From Cardinalis cardinalis (taxonomy: Eukaryota > Chordata > Aves > Passeriformes > Cardinalidae): DNA of 64,000 nucleotides. Position numbers and translations under genes: made by a program. The notes below the pieces were generated by a model. That model searched no databases. It was not told the origin of the DNA and saw only the letters and a list, made by a program, of their open reading frames with translations. This document shows positions 10,502 to 23,352 of this stretch, in pieces (the stretch's first letter is position 1; each line of letters begins with the position of its first letter). The DNA lies in the NCBI GenBank assembly GCA_014549065.1, contig JACDOX010000013.1:2040663-2104662 (forward strand), in the 5' to 3' direction.

Positions 10502-13500
10502 ACAGGAGATTAATGTTGATGCTTTGAATCCCTGTAATGCCTTTGAATTGAGTATATGGAATGAGACTAACTTTCAAAATTGAAGACTTAGTTTGGCTAA
10601 TATGTGCTATAACCACCAAGTAGAAGAATGACATCTTTATTTACAAGTTGGGACAAATTGCAAACAAACACTAAAACATGAATTTCCTAGTAGAGCAACA
10701 GGGGTTGTCTACTGCAGAGTATCAAATCATACTGTTTGGCAGTACTTTAAGTATCTATCTGTAGCAATAGAGGGAAAATGACTGTTTTAAAACTAGGAAG
10801 ATAAGACAAGCATAACAAAATAGCACTCACCACTGCCCTTTCCAACAAATGCAATAGAATTTAAAGGGAAATTTATTCTTACGAGAAATATTTTTTTAAC
10901 TTAGACAGTATTANCCACTGTAACATAGATTTAGGGGACAGAGTCGTATATGGAAAATCTGATCACAAAATAAAAAAGACAAAGCAGAATGATTTGATCA
11001 CAGCACATGATGAATAAACAGCTTTCAATTTTACAGCAACAGAAGAGGACAATAAAGAGCACCTACAAAAGCTAGAGATTTTTAAATAAATAGACACAGA
11101 TAACTGATATTCAAGAGACTTACAAGAGTTGGATGAGGTTTGGCTTTAACACGAATATAGATTTCCAATAAATCTAAGAAAATAAATGAAGCTCTAAAAG
11201 AATGGAAGAATGCAAAATCTCTAACTGTATTTCTAAGTGGTAAACAGGACAGCATAGACAGGCTTGTCAATCTGATATCAGTACCAAACAATGAATGAAA
11301 ATACAGGCTAAAGTGATACATGGGAGAAAAGGAATGCAAAATGTGGAGAGGATATTTGCTGGAAGGGAATGGGTGTGAGACAAAAAACTTGTATTGGAAA
11401 AGACCCAGCACTTTTAAAAACATACAGGGATCAGGATAGATAATCAACAAAAATTCTTGCTCAGGCATCAGTGCTAGCTGTGATCANAAGGAATGTGTGT
11501 CTGCAGTTGTAGAGGGATGGTTACAACTTTGAAAAGGCTAATGGAAGGGTAATAAAAATTCAAATCAATTTAATAAACCTTTATCGCAATATCTGCAATA
11601 TGTTTTGATAATAGTGGGGTCTTCACTGTAGTAGACAACCTGTAAGATATTCCAAAGGATGACATCTGCAGTGAGACAAATCCAGACTAAAACCAAGAGG
11701 AACAATTTTAACTGCAAAATTATTCTGGACAGTAAGAATATTCTGAAATTATTTCTTATATGCTGTCAGGGCTTCCCTATCATAATCGATTTTTAAAACA
11801 AGTGTGGATATTTTCCTAGGAATATACTAATATAAAATGAAAAAAAATAATTCAGAAAAAATGCATGGCCTAGGTGGTGCGGGTGTTGGGGCTCCATGAT
11901 CACAAAAGCCAGGTCAGACTTTCCAGTCTGTGAGCAGTGTTGAGTTAGAATTGTAATCACAAGGTACTTATCACCCCATGAAGATAAATGAGACCATACA
12001 TAATATTCCTTATGGCTGCTCTTTAAGTCAGTTTAAAAATTCAGGAACACTGCTCTATTTTATTTCGTGAAGGAAGATAAAGTGCGTTGTTGTTGTTATT
12101 ATTATGAATATTTAAGGTGTCTAAGTCAATANCAGTTAACACTTACAAGCTGAGAACTCTGTTGTACCACACACTGCAAAAAGTCTGTTTCAGTTAGTTT
12201 CCAATGGATCCTAAAACACAATAAGACAACAGTAATCTGTAACCAGGGAAAAGATACAGTCATAGCTGTTGAAGGTACACATCCTAGTAACTGGAAACTC
12301 TTCTCCACTAATTCATGTGGCATGTGTCACTTTACTACAGCATGGAAAAATTCTGGGTTCAAAGCTTAGCTGGATTCTGTTTTGTAATTATTCTCTNTCT
12401 TTTAATAATGTGCTGAAGTGAGTGGGAAAACATAAATATGAAATTACTGACAGCACATTTGCAAATATTTAGTGGTTCATTTTGTTAAACAATAGTTTAA
12501 GATGTAAAATTTACAGGGCTTGTTAGTNCAAAAAATATCTGTGTAGCCGTAGTAATGTTGGTTTTGTATTTGACCTCTCTGTACTATTGCAATGAGAGGA
12601 AAATTTTGCAATGAAACAAAGGATCTAACCTCTCTGGTAAAACAACAAAGGCATGTTCCTCAGACTAAGATTACAGGTATTAAAGAAATTTACAATTATT
12701 TCACCCCACCCCCCATTCCCCATTCCCTTATCAATTTAGAGTGAAGACTTGAGGGCTGAGTGCAAAAAGCTTCATCTGAACTAGCNTGAGCAACTTCTGT
12801 GTTCATCATTTTCTTAATTGCTTTTCACTGTCTTGTCCAGGGAAGACTTTGCAAGGCATAGCTGCATGGGCTATGATGTAATGAGATCTTATTAGTTAAA
12901 CAAGACCAGACCTCAAGCTTAAGCAAAATAAATTCAGATAAAGTCTCTGCCCCTTGACCCAGCTATTTTGCAGTCTTTGAACAGTAAAGAAACTTGGAAT
13001 CTGGTCACAGATGCCAGTGTGAAAATTCCCCTGGCTGAAGGGAGACTGTCAAACGGTGTAAAACCAGAGNAGCTGGTTCCCACTGCTTTCTGCCTTGTCC
13101 TGAAAAGCTTCTTAAGGGAGAAAAAAAGCTGAGAAATTCAAAGGGAAGATGAACTGTATCTTTATTGTGGTGATTTCTGGCCAGAATATGGTCCCATAGG
13201 AGGCAAAACCAGCATCATAAATTACAATCATATAGAGCTAACAAACTTACCTTATATTGTAACTTCAGCTGAGGAGCAAAACAAGACAGGATAGAGCAGA
13301 CTATGAAAGAAGAAACTGTAAGTAGTTCTGAAAGACCATCCAGCATTTCCTCTGAGCACATTTTTGAAGAGGAACAAATATGCCCTTCTACAAAGCTTTT
13401 TGCAAAATCTGCATTGTTTTTCTATAAAAAACCCATATAATAATAAATATATTTACATATATATGCAATATACATATATAAAAATGCAAATATATACAAT

Positions 13501-14784
13501 AACACATATATAATAAATACACATGAATAACACTGAAGAAAATAAGGATTATAAAATAGAAATAAAGGATCNCATATAATGTATACAGTATTTTTAATAA
13601 GAAGTACAATTAACCCATCCTTCTCACCTGCTGAAGGTTTCTTTCTCTTCTCGTTACTTAATGCTTTATTTGAGACAANTTGGAGAGATAATGAATCAGT
13701 GATACCTTAAGATTGTATACAGTCTCCTTACTTTAAAGATGGGACAGGATATTCCTACTCAGTATACCTGTAAAATCTGTAATTTTGTACACCACTAGCT
13801 CAAATCGCATCTTTGCCTAAATACCAAGTCTTACAGCTTAAGAGGTTTTTTAACAGAACTGTAAATTTTACATCTACTTTTCAATTAAAACTCATCATAT
13901 CATTGACAACGTTAACTAAGATGTGAGAAAGGTTGTTCTAACCAATAGCTGGGATTTAGGAGGACTGATCTTTGCTCTGACACTGTCACTTTGCAACCTG
14001 CTTTGCAGGAAAAAAAATATAGTTTCAGGAGATTTATTTGGAATTTTTAGAATTGCAAAGATAATTTAAAGCTATTTAACCCAGTCTTTGTATATGTTCT
14101 CATAATACATGTATTATTACCGTATCAGTGATGGGTGAATGAAGAACAAAGGAAAACCAATTCATTTTCACATTGGAAGTTCTTGAACTGTGGCATTCAA
14201 TACCAGAATTTTATTGACTACCTTTACTTTGAAAGGTCTTTCTTATCAACAGCAATGTGCAAACTGGTGGAAGGAAGGTGACCACCTTCCTTACTTATCT
14301 CTGTGGAATTCAGATATACATCTTGCCAAGTTGTTCCTGAGAACNGTATCATTCTTATGGGAATATGTTTTGAAAGAATTTTCCTCTATGGACTGAACAT
14401 TAGGGCCCAGGTGATTCACCAGAGCTGGGCTATCAGTGCTCATATTTGAAAACAAAACAGTGACTGGAGAAATGGTCATTACCAACATCAGGTAATCAGA
14501 TCCCTTGTAAATAGTACCGAGCTTATTCTGGAAAATATATTTAACATAACTAAATATCTGAGAACTAGCATTTCAGCCTGTAATTAAGAGAGTTCTGGGA
14601 ACCAGTACTTCTCAAAAAGTTGAGGATCAGGGTTCAGAGTCATCTGGGTATAATTTCCCAATGTGACATGGTGCACAAAATGGCCAATATGAGCTTAATA
14701 AATAGGTATCAGAGGAATAATGAATGAAGATAGGTGTCGAAAGTTATTATGTTACTGTTGTATTTAGCACTGATGAAATCATTA
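10502..14784. other. Noncoding spacer
   Basis: No gene recognised. AT-rich with a short TA-rich run at 13425-13515 and a GTT/ATT triplet run near 12088-12104. The 128-codon minus-strand frame at 11082-11468 has no recognisable domain and probably arises by chance or from a very old LINE fragment. Confidence 0.45.
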
Positions 14785-15130
14785 CTGTAATATTTTGTCC
14801 AGAGTTGGGGTCCATGGTTCAAGAATATTGTTGAAGAAGTTCAAAGAGGTGTCACAAGCCTGACTTGGGGACTGTTAATCATGATTCAGGGTAAAAGATT
14901 CAAAGTGCTCAATCTGCTCAGTTTATCAGCTGAGAATACTAAAGATTGATTTGGACCTAACCTCTAAGCTGTTACCATGGGGAATTATACAGATTTGATT
15001 ATGGACTCTTAAATCTATCAAAACCATGAAATTAGCAATATAAGGAGGTAAAATAGAAGGAAANTCTGGACAAAACCATTCTAGCAATGAAGATGCATAT
15101 TTTTGGAAACTGAAGTTAGCAACTTCCTAT
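14785..15130 (+). mobile_element. Ancient CR1-type LINE remnant (3' part)
   Basis: Degenerate but ordered similarity to a widespread old sauropsid CR1 3' region: GGGGTCCATGGTTCAAGAA, then ATGATTCAGGGT, CTCAATCTGCTCAGTTTATC, CATGGGGAA and GGACTCTTAAATCTA follow one another in the order I recall for the consensus. No reading frame survives. Boundaries are approximate. Its divergence suggests an insertion older than the CR1 copies at 24 and 26 kb. Confidence 0.55.
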
Positions 15131-15425
15131 GGTCTATAGCAGATAACCTTCTTAATAGAAATATTTCAATATTTTCCTAAAAAATAGTTTTAGCTCAAAT
15201 AAGATTTAATGTAGACAGCTCTATCAGCTTGCTTTTTACAATAACACTTCTGGTTTTATCATCTCCAAAATTTTGAAAAGACTAGGTTGAAATACTGAGT
15301 TTTCGGACCTTGCAGCCATCAAAATAGAGGCATTCAAACACATTTGCACAAAACCTGTGCGTCNAAGGAAGAAAAAGAATTCTCACTGGTAGCATACTGT
15401 TCTCAGAACAAGACTTTATTATTAT

Positions 15426-15460
15426 TNTTTTTTTTTNAANNNNAANCNAAAAAAAACCCC
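15426..15460. other. Low-quality homopolymer junction (poly-T to poly-A with clustered N)
   Basis: A T run passes through a cluster of N bases into an A run and then CCCCCAAAACC. This is the densest N cluster in the window and marks a sequence that could not be resolved, perhaps a poly-T/poly-A inverted repeat or a collapsed simple repeat. Confidence 0.7.
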
Positions 15461-18400
15461 CAAAACCAGAAAAATTCCAAGAAACTCCAAAGTTATAAGT
15501 ATGGCACTGGAAGTTGTTTTACAAACATTAGACTAGTTGGTTAAATGTATATTACTGTATAAATGATTGATAACTCTGTAAGTAAAATGTGGGACTTTCA
15601 TATTACTTACNAGCAAAACCACCTCATAGACAACAATTAATGAGTCACATAATTCAGAAATCCTGAGAATTAGTAACTTTTATTATTTGTGTTTTATAGA
15701 GAACAAATTGAGGGACCATGAGTGATAAAGGTTGAAGAGGAATTCTGTAAAGGAAACAGAAAAATGGTCTCAGAAAAATATTTCTGAGACCTCTTCCTGA
15801 GCTTTTTTTTTCTTCCTTCTTTTTTTACTAGGCAAGCTGTAAAGATGCTGGCAGGTGATATTCCTGTTCATGTGTCAGTATCAAGCCACTGCTGCTGTGT
15901 CCAGTGCAAGAAGGCACANTGATGATGAAAGTACCATCTCTTTCCAACAACATATAGAAAGTAATGTCCTGAGCATTTACTCTGTAATTTATCCTCACTG
16001 CACTCATGTAAGGGAGAGGTAATATTGGCCTTGGTGTCTTAACAAAATGCCAGTTTAGGGCATTAGCTTACTCTTATTTAAACTCCTTGAATTTGTCTAT
16101 TGATGGAACTTTTCCTAAACCTCCTTACAGAAAAAAAAAAATCTGTAGTATTACAGATATTAAACAGAAAAGTTTGTAGTAATACATGAACCAAACTGCA
16201 GAGCAATATACTGCAGAATAATTTACTTTCAACTTTATACAATTTTTGTAAAGATCTCTGCAGGAAATCAATTAATGCTGCATCAGTGATTTGAAAGGGG
16301 TACAAATAAATTATTAAACTATATTTTTATGCCAGGTTGTTCTGTGCCCACAAATCTAAAATACATTTTTGTGCCTTTTCTTAGAAAATTTAGGAATTGC
16401 CTCCATGTTATCAAATGTCCATTCTTATGGTTATGTTATGGTTGGAAGACAAATTTAAAGATAAATTATGAAAATGACACAAGAAATTAAGCCATAATCA
16501 GCTTCCTGCACTTAAAGCAGTTTTTCTTTACAAGAAAAAACCCAAGTCCCATCTGTTACTAGCATTGAACAAAATCAACATAAAATGAACCAACAGTATT
16601 TTGGCCTTTGATCTCTTGGATGCTTTATGACAGAGGTCATAAAGAATGTAATTATTACTTGATATCCAGACAGCTTGAACTACCCTCATATTCCTAAGGC
16701 AGTGAGAGCCTTCATCGCAAGTCAAAATCTGCTTGTGTGGAATAAATAACCCTGCCGATGGAAACAAATCCCTTTTCTCCCAGTTTAATCTGGGCTTTTG
16801 AAAAGTTCTTAGTAGCTCAGAAATTGAAAATGTCATACTGAAATTTACCAGATCACGAGCATTTCCTGTTTGTTTCTGAAAGCTGTAGTTGTGATTTTAA
16901 AATCACATCATCACTTAGGTTCTGCTACTTTTAATTGTAGAGTTTTACTCCTTTTTCTCCTCTTCATCAATGGAGGTCAGCTCAAGTTGGCTCTATGTTT
17001 GGCTGCTGAGGCTCAGGAAAATTTGTAAGGCCTGTAATTCTGACATTTCATTCCTGACATTGATATGAAACAGCCTACATTTGATGAGCCTCAGAAAACA
17101 CAGAAGAGAAAAGTACACACTTGGATTTTCTTTTCTCCAATAGGCAGTATTGAATAAGACTGGGCTTTGGTTTTTTACCTCCTTGAACAGAAAATTTCCA
17201 GGAATATCAGTGCTTCTTTTTTTTCTTTTAAACATTTTAAAAGTTTTACTGTAAATTGCCCAGCAGGAATGATGGGCACATCATGATTAAAACACCTTAT
17301 TTTTATGTATACAGCAGACAATCATTTGCAGCAGGCACTGTACATATATATTGTGAAAAACAGGCACACAATAGAAATTCCTTCACAAAAGAAATGTACT
17401 TTTCCAAAAGAGTGATGTACCTGAAATACCATGTAACAAAAATATAGCAGCTAGACTAAGAACGTCAGAACCAGGTCACACAGAACCATGACCAACAATT
17501 CAGCATTTTGAGTACAAGAACAAGAAAAGAAGACAATACATAAGCTTCATAATGAAAAACATAGCAGAATAAACAGGGAAGATTCTTTAACTGGCAACAC
17601 TTGGAGCTGAAAGGCAGCTCAAAGGGAGATGGGCTGGGTTTTGTGCATGCCCTCACAGGATCAGGTAGCTCATAGAATGGTCTGTGTCTGAAAAAAAGTT
17701 ATGTGTAACTGCTGCCCAGGCAGATTGCAGGTGCTGTTTTCAGNCAGCCCTTGTACTGGTTTCCCCACCACTGAAATGAAAAACTAACAATAAACACAAA
17801 TTTGAGAATCTGGAGTTGTTTGTTTTTTTCTAGTAGCATGCCACTTTTACTNGGATCAATGTCTTCATGTTAGATTTAATCTCTGTTACTATCCAATGTG
17901 GCCAAACACTTCTTTGCTGAACTCCACTTTCTGCTCTATTTATCACTATGCCTTAATGGTGCAATGATTATTTCTCTGCTTTTTAAATTTTGGACTTAAA
18001 ATAATAAAGATGACTGTTCAGATTTCTGAGTCCTTAGCCAGAGTTTTATAGACAGACATTGTATTAGATAGTCCTACAATGAGCACAGTCAGATCCATGG
18101 CCTTGTGTCCAGCAAGATGCTAGAAACTCGACCTGGAGCTCAAGGCAGCATGTGAGCTGTGCAGTGAGCTCCCACACGGACCAGAGACTCGAGCTAACAG
18201 GGCAGCACAGGTGTACCCAGAAGCTGAGGTACTTGCAGTCAGGGCTACACTGAAACAACCCTTCTGTCTTCTGCAAATTCTGAATTTGTCACCACCTTGG
18301 CATTTGAAAGAGATTCTTAGGATCTGAGGAAGGTTTCTATTGCCCTTTATTTCTGCATACATGCACAAAGTATAGGGACAGACCCATCTAGTTCACAAAA

Positions 18401-21400
18401 ATCCAGGCTACAAGGCACTAACTNTGAATCATACATCTAATAATTTGTCCAGTGCATGGGCAATAAAGTCCTACACAAGTGAGCAAGCAAAGTTCAGCTT
18501 TTTCATAACTGAGACAGCAAAAAGTTAGTAGATTTTCTGAAATATTGAAAGCTTAGTCCCACTGATTTGGACAGATAATTCTGGTGCTGGGGGCATCATC
18601 ACTACTTCATGACTTAGTGTTGCTTCTTCATAACAAAGAAAGGGAAAAGGCAATGTACAGTATGGCAGAGGATCAGGTATCAATCTCAAGCAGAGCTATG
18701 AAATTATGAATGAAATTACATAATTGGATATATATATTTCATTATGCAATGAAATTAAATAGTCATGCTATGCAAATTATGGCATATTATAAAGTTTATC
18801 ATAACCAGAAGGAATAAAAAAAAAGACAAGATTTCTGAAAAAATCTACCATCACTATTACCTAGACAAGACAGCTCTCTTTTAAACAAAGTCCACCTTAG
18901 GCACACTAGTATAAATTAGGGTGAAAACCCCTGAAAATATTAGACTTACTATTAAAATCTGCTGCAAAACACAGTAAAATATGACTTAAAAGTAATGGGA
19001 AAACATAGCAATAGCAGTCCTTTCATATATATTACATATTCTGAGCAGGCTAACATTAATTGGTGCAACTTCTTGAGTTCCCAGAGATCAGAAGTGTGTT
19101 TGAAAGTTCTTTATTCTGTTATGCAAGCTATGATAGAAAAGAAAAATTACAGTAAGAAATGTGTACACAGTCTGTATTTGAGTCTGTGTAATAGCAGATC
19201 CCAATGTGGAGTGTGTGTGATGCATGCGAAGCACATGGCTTTATGCCACATTTATGTTCTCTTGGAANTGGGGTTGACCTGAACATTAAGTTAAAATAAC
19301 TTGTCCTTTATGCAAGTTGCATTTGGTCTAGCGACAAGTAAAAATGAAACTAAGGGAAGCATTTCTTTCTGAACAAAATATGCTGGACTCACCTTTATCT
19401 ATTTCCTCAACAAATATTTTTTTTTTGTAATCTAAGTTGCAAATATCTGATAATGTCAGATGACGTCAGGCTTCTTAAAGAGGTAAATCCTGGGGTAGTA
19501 GTGTCTTAGGATTAGAATAATTAATCACCAGAAAGACCAATGTAAAAGTCCAAAGAAATCAAAAGAAATCTATTGACTTCAGTGAATTTTAGCTCAGACT
19601 CTGGAATAATTTGAGGGTATAACTCCTCTTGCACATCACTTCATCCATCTGCTCAGCAACTACAACTACCTATACATTTTGTGACAAGTGAGAATCAGTC
19701 AAGTAACTCCCATGGCATTTTTCCCTTTCATCCTGTATACTCCTTCATTAGTGATAAGCCTCTGTGCCCTGGCATCCATGTACCAGCTGAAGGGAGGAAC
19801 CTGTTTGTAAACCAGATGCTTTGACATAGCTGGAACTTGGAAGGGAGGCAGCAGTACTTGGCAAACAAACTTGTAATAAGTGCACTTTGCTTGAAATGTT
19901 TATAATTTGTTCTTGAAAAATATGCTGAGAAGATGGGCACTAGACATCCTGCTCAACTTTGAAGTTTGAAGGTGGGGATCCTGAATACCTCCCAAACAAC
20001 ATTTGAAAAAAAAACCCAGCCTGGTGCTCTATAAAGTAAAGAATGTGCTTGAGGAGAGGGGGCAGAGAATGATACTAAGTCCTACTGTCATGCCGTCTGC
20101 AGAAAAATTACCAAGGTCCAGAGAAAGACAGCTTCATTTATGAAGCAACAGGTTCATATGAAACTCTCCTAATTTGCTGGTAGATCCTTAATAGGAAGCA
20201 CACAGGTGTACCAAATGTCCCTTCCAATCCATGGGAATACTTTCAAGCTAGCAACACACTCAAAATTTAGGCAAATTTGTAAGCAGAAAAGGAGTCTCAT
20301 TTTCTGCCTCTTGGTCTCTTGAAATTGGACATGTAAAGAAGGATTACTTTGCTTAGCTGAGATGTATGCGAGCGTATGTCTGAGATGCCTACTTATGATC
20401 CACAAAGAGCAATTACCAANGAAAGATCAGCAGCTGGATTCCTCCAGGACACAGCCTGATCAAGGAGGAAAAACCCCTAGGGTGCTCAAAATGTGAAGAC
20501 CTGAAGGTTTTTTCTCTTTGACGGTACCGTTGTTGTGTGGACAGAGAAGAACTGCAGGTATCAAGGGTAACCTGAACAATTTTCTGAAATCAGGCTCAGC
20601 AAACTTACTGACATTTAGAATTTGGCTAAATAAAAAGGGGGAAAGGCGTGGTACTTTTATAGCTTTTATCTTCATGAACAAAGGAATTCAGCTCAATGCA
20701 GATCTCAAGCTGGCAGGGGATGCCACCATATGAAGGGGAGTTGAGGGAGGTTCAAAATATTACATCCAGTTCATCCTCCATCCAGTTCCATCCATCTACC
20801 TCCTATCAACTCCATTTCTTTTCCTTCTTTACCTGCCTTTATCGCTTTGCACTCTTTTAATGACAGAAGTCCTGCCTTTCCTGTAAGTCTGTAACAATCA
20901 GTGTGAACCACAAAGGAGAAAGAGACATGGAGCTTGCATAGCAAGTGGCTATCCAGACAAGAGATACCTCCTCAACAAGAAAGGTGNTTGGTTGAGCAGG
21001 GATCTGTCTTCGAAGACACTGTGAAGCTCTGGAGGCAGGTGGAAGGCAGGAAGCTGGCAGGAGCAAGGTGAGTTGGCTGAGGCTGACTTGGTGGGCAAAG
21101 CAATAAAGGGGTCCAGAGGGCTTCTCTTGTAAGGTAACTGGCAGGATCTGAAGTAGGGCCAGGTTGGAAGGCTGGACTGAGGCATGTTAGCTGGACCTTG
21201 AAATGAAGTTTCATCAAGGAGAAACAGACTTTTGTACTCCAGGCATGGTCAGTGTGGCTGAAGGTTAGGGACCTAAAGTCCCACAGAAAAANTAAAGACC
21301 TAAACTGCAGTGACTCAGGAATCACTGCCTTAGAGTCTAAGTCAAAAGACAGATAAGATGCAAAGAGCTAAGGAAAAGGATACCTGGGGATTAACAGTTG

Positions 21401-22540
21401 CATAAAAAGCAAAATAATAATATCACAAAAAAAATTTTTACGTTAAATTAAGCATGTGTCTAGTTTCAGTAATACCTAGTGGGACTGCGTAAGTAAAAAT
21501 AAATACACAAGATAGAAACCTAAAATAGGAAATGGAGCATAAAAATGGGAAGAATTAATACAGACTAGAATGGGCTGAGGAAAACAAAATTGGAGAGAGA
21601 AAAGAGAAAAGAGCAAACACAATTTTTAAAGGAAACAAATTAGATGCAGAAAAAAAAGACACTTTATTGATTATTTTCTGTAGATGGTTTAAATATACAA
21701 AAACATATTTGCTACCAATAATGCTTTTAAAGGCTCAACTTAGAATATATTAAAGAAAGTATATTCAGCTTCTTTGGTTAGCAAGCCAGCAAGATTTGCA
21801 TTTAAAATAAGTGTCCAGATCGTGCACCCTCTCAGGCAGGGTTAAACCAAACCAGAAAAAATGGCAGGGTCAGGGCCAAGGCAGCTGCCTGCACGCCTGT
21901 TATGTCTGTCATTGTTTGTTTTGTCTTTCTGGACTTGTAAGCTCTTCAGGCCTGGAGCACTCCCCATGGGGCCTGGCCAACCTCCACTGCCTTTGGTGGG
22001 CATCGAGGAAGGCTTTGTTTGTCCAGCATTTGGCTCAGGGGAGCCAGGGCCTGGCTGAGACTTGTAAGTTATAGATGTGATAGCAGCAAAATATCATANA
22101 CATTCACTGAGATATGGCTGTGCTTGAATGCTTTGTCTGATATTGGGACTCGGGGCAGGCATGAAGTTGCATCCATGTAGAGCAAGACAGTATTGNGTTT
22201 TTGGACACCATTATGATTGGTGTGATCGCGATTTCATGCAGGACAGGTGAAAAGGCAGTTTTAAATCTGCTTTTAAAAGCACGTATGTTTATTTTCTCTC
22301 AGTTGCAGTGACAGGAGCTCTGCTGGCACTGGCACCATGGCGCAGCACTCGGAGGAGGAGGGTGTCCAGTGACTCTTTAGGTGGACACAGATGAATTGCT
22401 GTCCTGTTTCCACGTGCTAAGAACAAGTACTACAAATACAGAGAAGAGCTAAAAAAGCTGCTAGAGAAACTCTGCCAACACCCACACTCACACCCTGGCA
22501 CTGGCAAACGCTCCATTCACACGGGANGACGCAGTAAACG
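15461..22540. other. Noncoding spacer
   Basis: No gene recognised. AT-rich with moderately GC patches around 18080-18370, 21000-21200 and 21830-22060 that carry open frames of 60-120 codons without domains. A perfect CRE-like palindrome TGACGTCA lies at 19461-19468. Nothing else stands out. Confidence 0.45.
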
Positions 22541-23300
22541 CGCCCTGCCCGCCGCACCCTTCAGAGAGCTCTTCCCTTCCTTCAATGACCTGCTGACGGG
22601 TTGGGGTTAGGGCGGAGCGTGACCCGCGACCACCGGGGGCTCAGCGCTCTGCCGGGCCCTCAGGGTTCCTCCGGGCCCTCAGGGTTCCTCCGAGCCCTCA
22701 GCGTTCCGCCGAGCCCTCAGCGCAGCGCCGGGCCCTGAGCGTTCTGCCGGGCCCTCAGCATTCCACCGACCCCTCAAGAGCTCCGCGGGGCCCTCAGGGC
22801 TCCGCCGAGCCCTTAATGGTACGCCGGGCCCTCAGCGTTCCCCCGCGCCCTCAGCGTTCCGCGGGCCCTCAGGGCTCCGCCGAGCCCTTAATGGTACGCC
22901 GGGCCCTCAGCGTTCCCCCGCGCCCTCAGCGTTCCGCGGGCCCTCAGCGCAGCGCCGGGCCCTCAGCACGGGCAGCGCGGCGCTCTGGTGCCCCCGCGTG
23001 GCCGGCGGCGGAGCGGGGCGGGCGGGCGAGAGCCGCCCCGGGCCCTTCCCCGCGTTCATTGCTCCGAGCCCTGTTAGCGCGGCGAGGGGAGGTATCCAGG
23101 GTGGGCCTGTGCGGTGCATGCNGGGGAACATTCCGGGGTTCAACAGCACTGAACAGAAGGACTCTTATTTGGTTTTGTTCGGTTTCGGTTTGGGTTTGAG
23201 TTGTTGCTGTTTGTTCTGTGTAGTCTAACACTGACCCCTAAGGGCGGGGCTCGGAGGAGGTTCGGGGCAGCCCGTGGTGCCTGGAGTGCAGCTGGCCGAA
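22540..23300. promoter_or_regulatory. Second, isolated CpG island
   Basis: An isolated CpG-rich block, about 20 kb from the first island and 13 kb from the nearest gene. Its left half is a minisatellite; its right half (22976-23110) is non-repetitive and dense in CpG and GC boxes, including GGGGCGGGCGGGCG. It may be a promoter for a lncRNA or a distal alternative first exon of the inferred FOXP2 gene on the minus strand. It might equally be merely a GC-rich tandem repeat. No coding sequence is recognised. Confidence 0.5.
22631..22972. repeat. GC-rich minisatellite, ~19-bp unit, with a 75-bp higher-order duplication
   Basis: About 18 tandem copies of a unit such as GCCGGGCCCTCAGCGTTCC, most with the core CCCTCAG. 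Copies at 22785-22860 and 22861-22935 are near-identical blocks of four units each, differing by one G, and each carries the same rare variant CCCTTAATGGTAC. This shows a recent four-unit duplication. The repeat explains the apparent repetitive open frame at 22816-23199. Confidence 0.93.
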
Positions 23301-23324
23301 CTCAGCTTCTTTGTCTTCTCTTGG

Positions 23325-23352
23325 TTTGTNTGTTTGTTTGTTTGTTTGTTTC
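23325..23352. repeat. (TTTG)n microsatellite
   Basis: About seven tandem TTTG units with one N at 23330, at the right edge of the CpG island. Confidence 0.9.

Noticed and set aside
22337..22500. Short protein-like stretch after ATGGCGCAGCACTCGG, with KNKYYKYREELKKLLEKL in another frame
   Set aside because: Interrupted by a stop within 12 codons and not matched to any protein I know; insufficient to call a processed pseudogene.
22598..22613. Telomere-like GGGTTGGGGTTAGGG
   Set aside because: Only about two degenerate units; too short for an interstitial telomeric repeat.
22631..22972. CRISPR-like or other spaced repeat array
   Set aside because: Units are directly tandem and variable with no constant repeat/unique spacer pattern, in a bird genome: it is a minisatellite.
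22816..23199. 127-codon frame with repeated peptide blocks
   Set aside because: It translates the 19-bp minisatellite and its 75-bp duplication; no start context or downstream coding sequence supports a gene.
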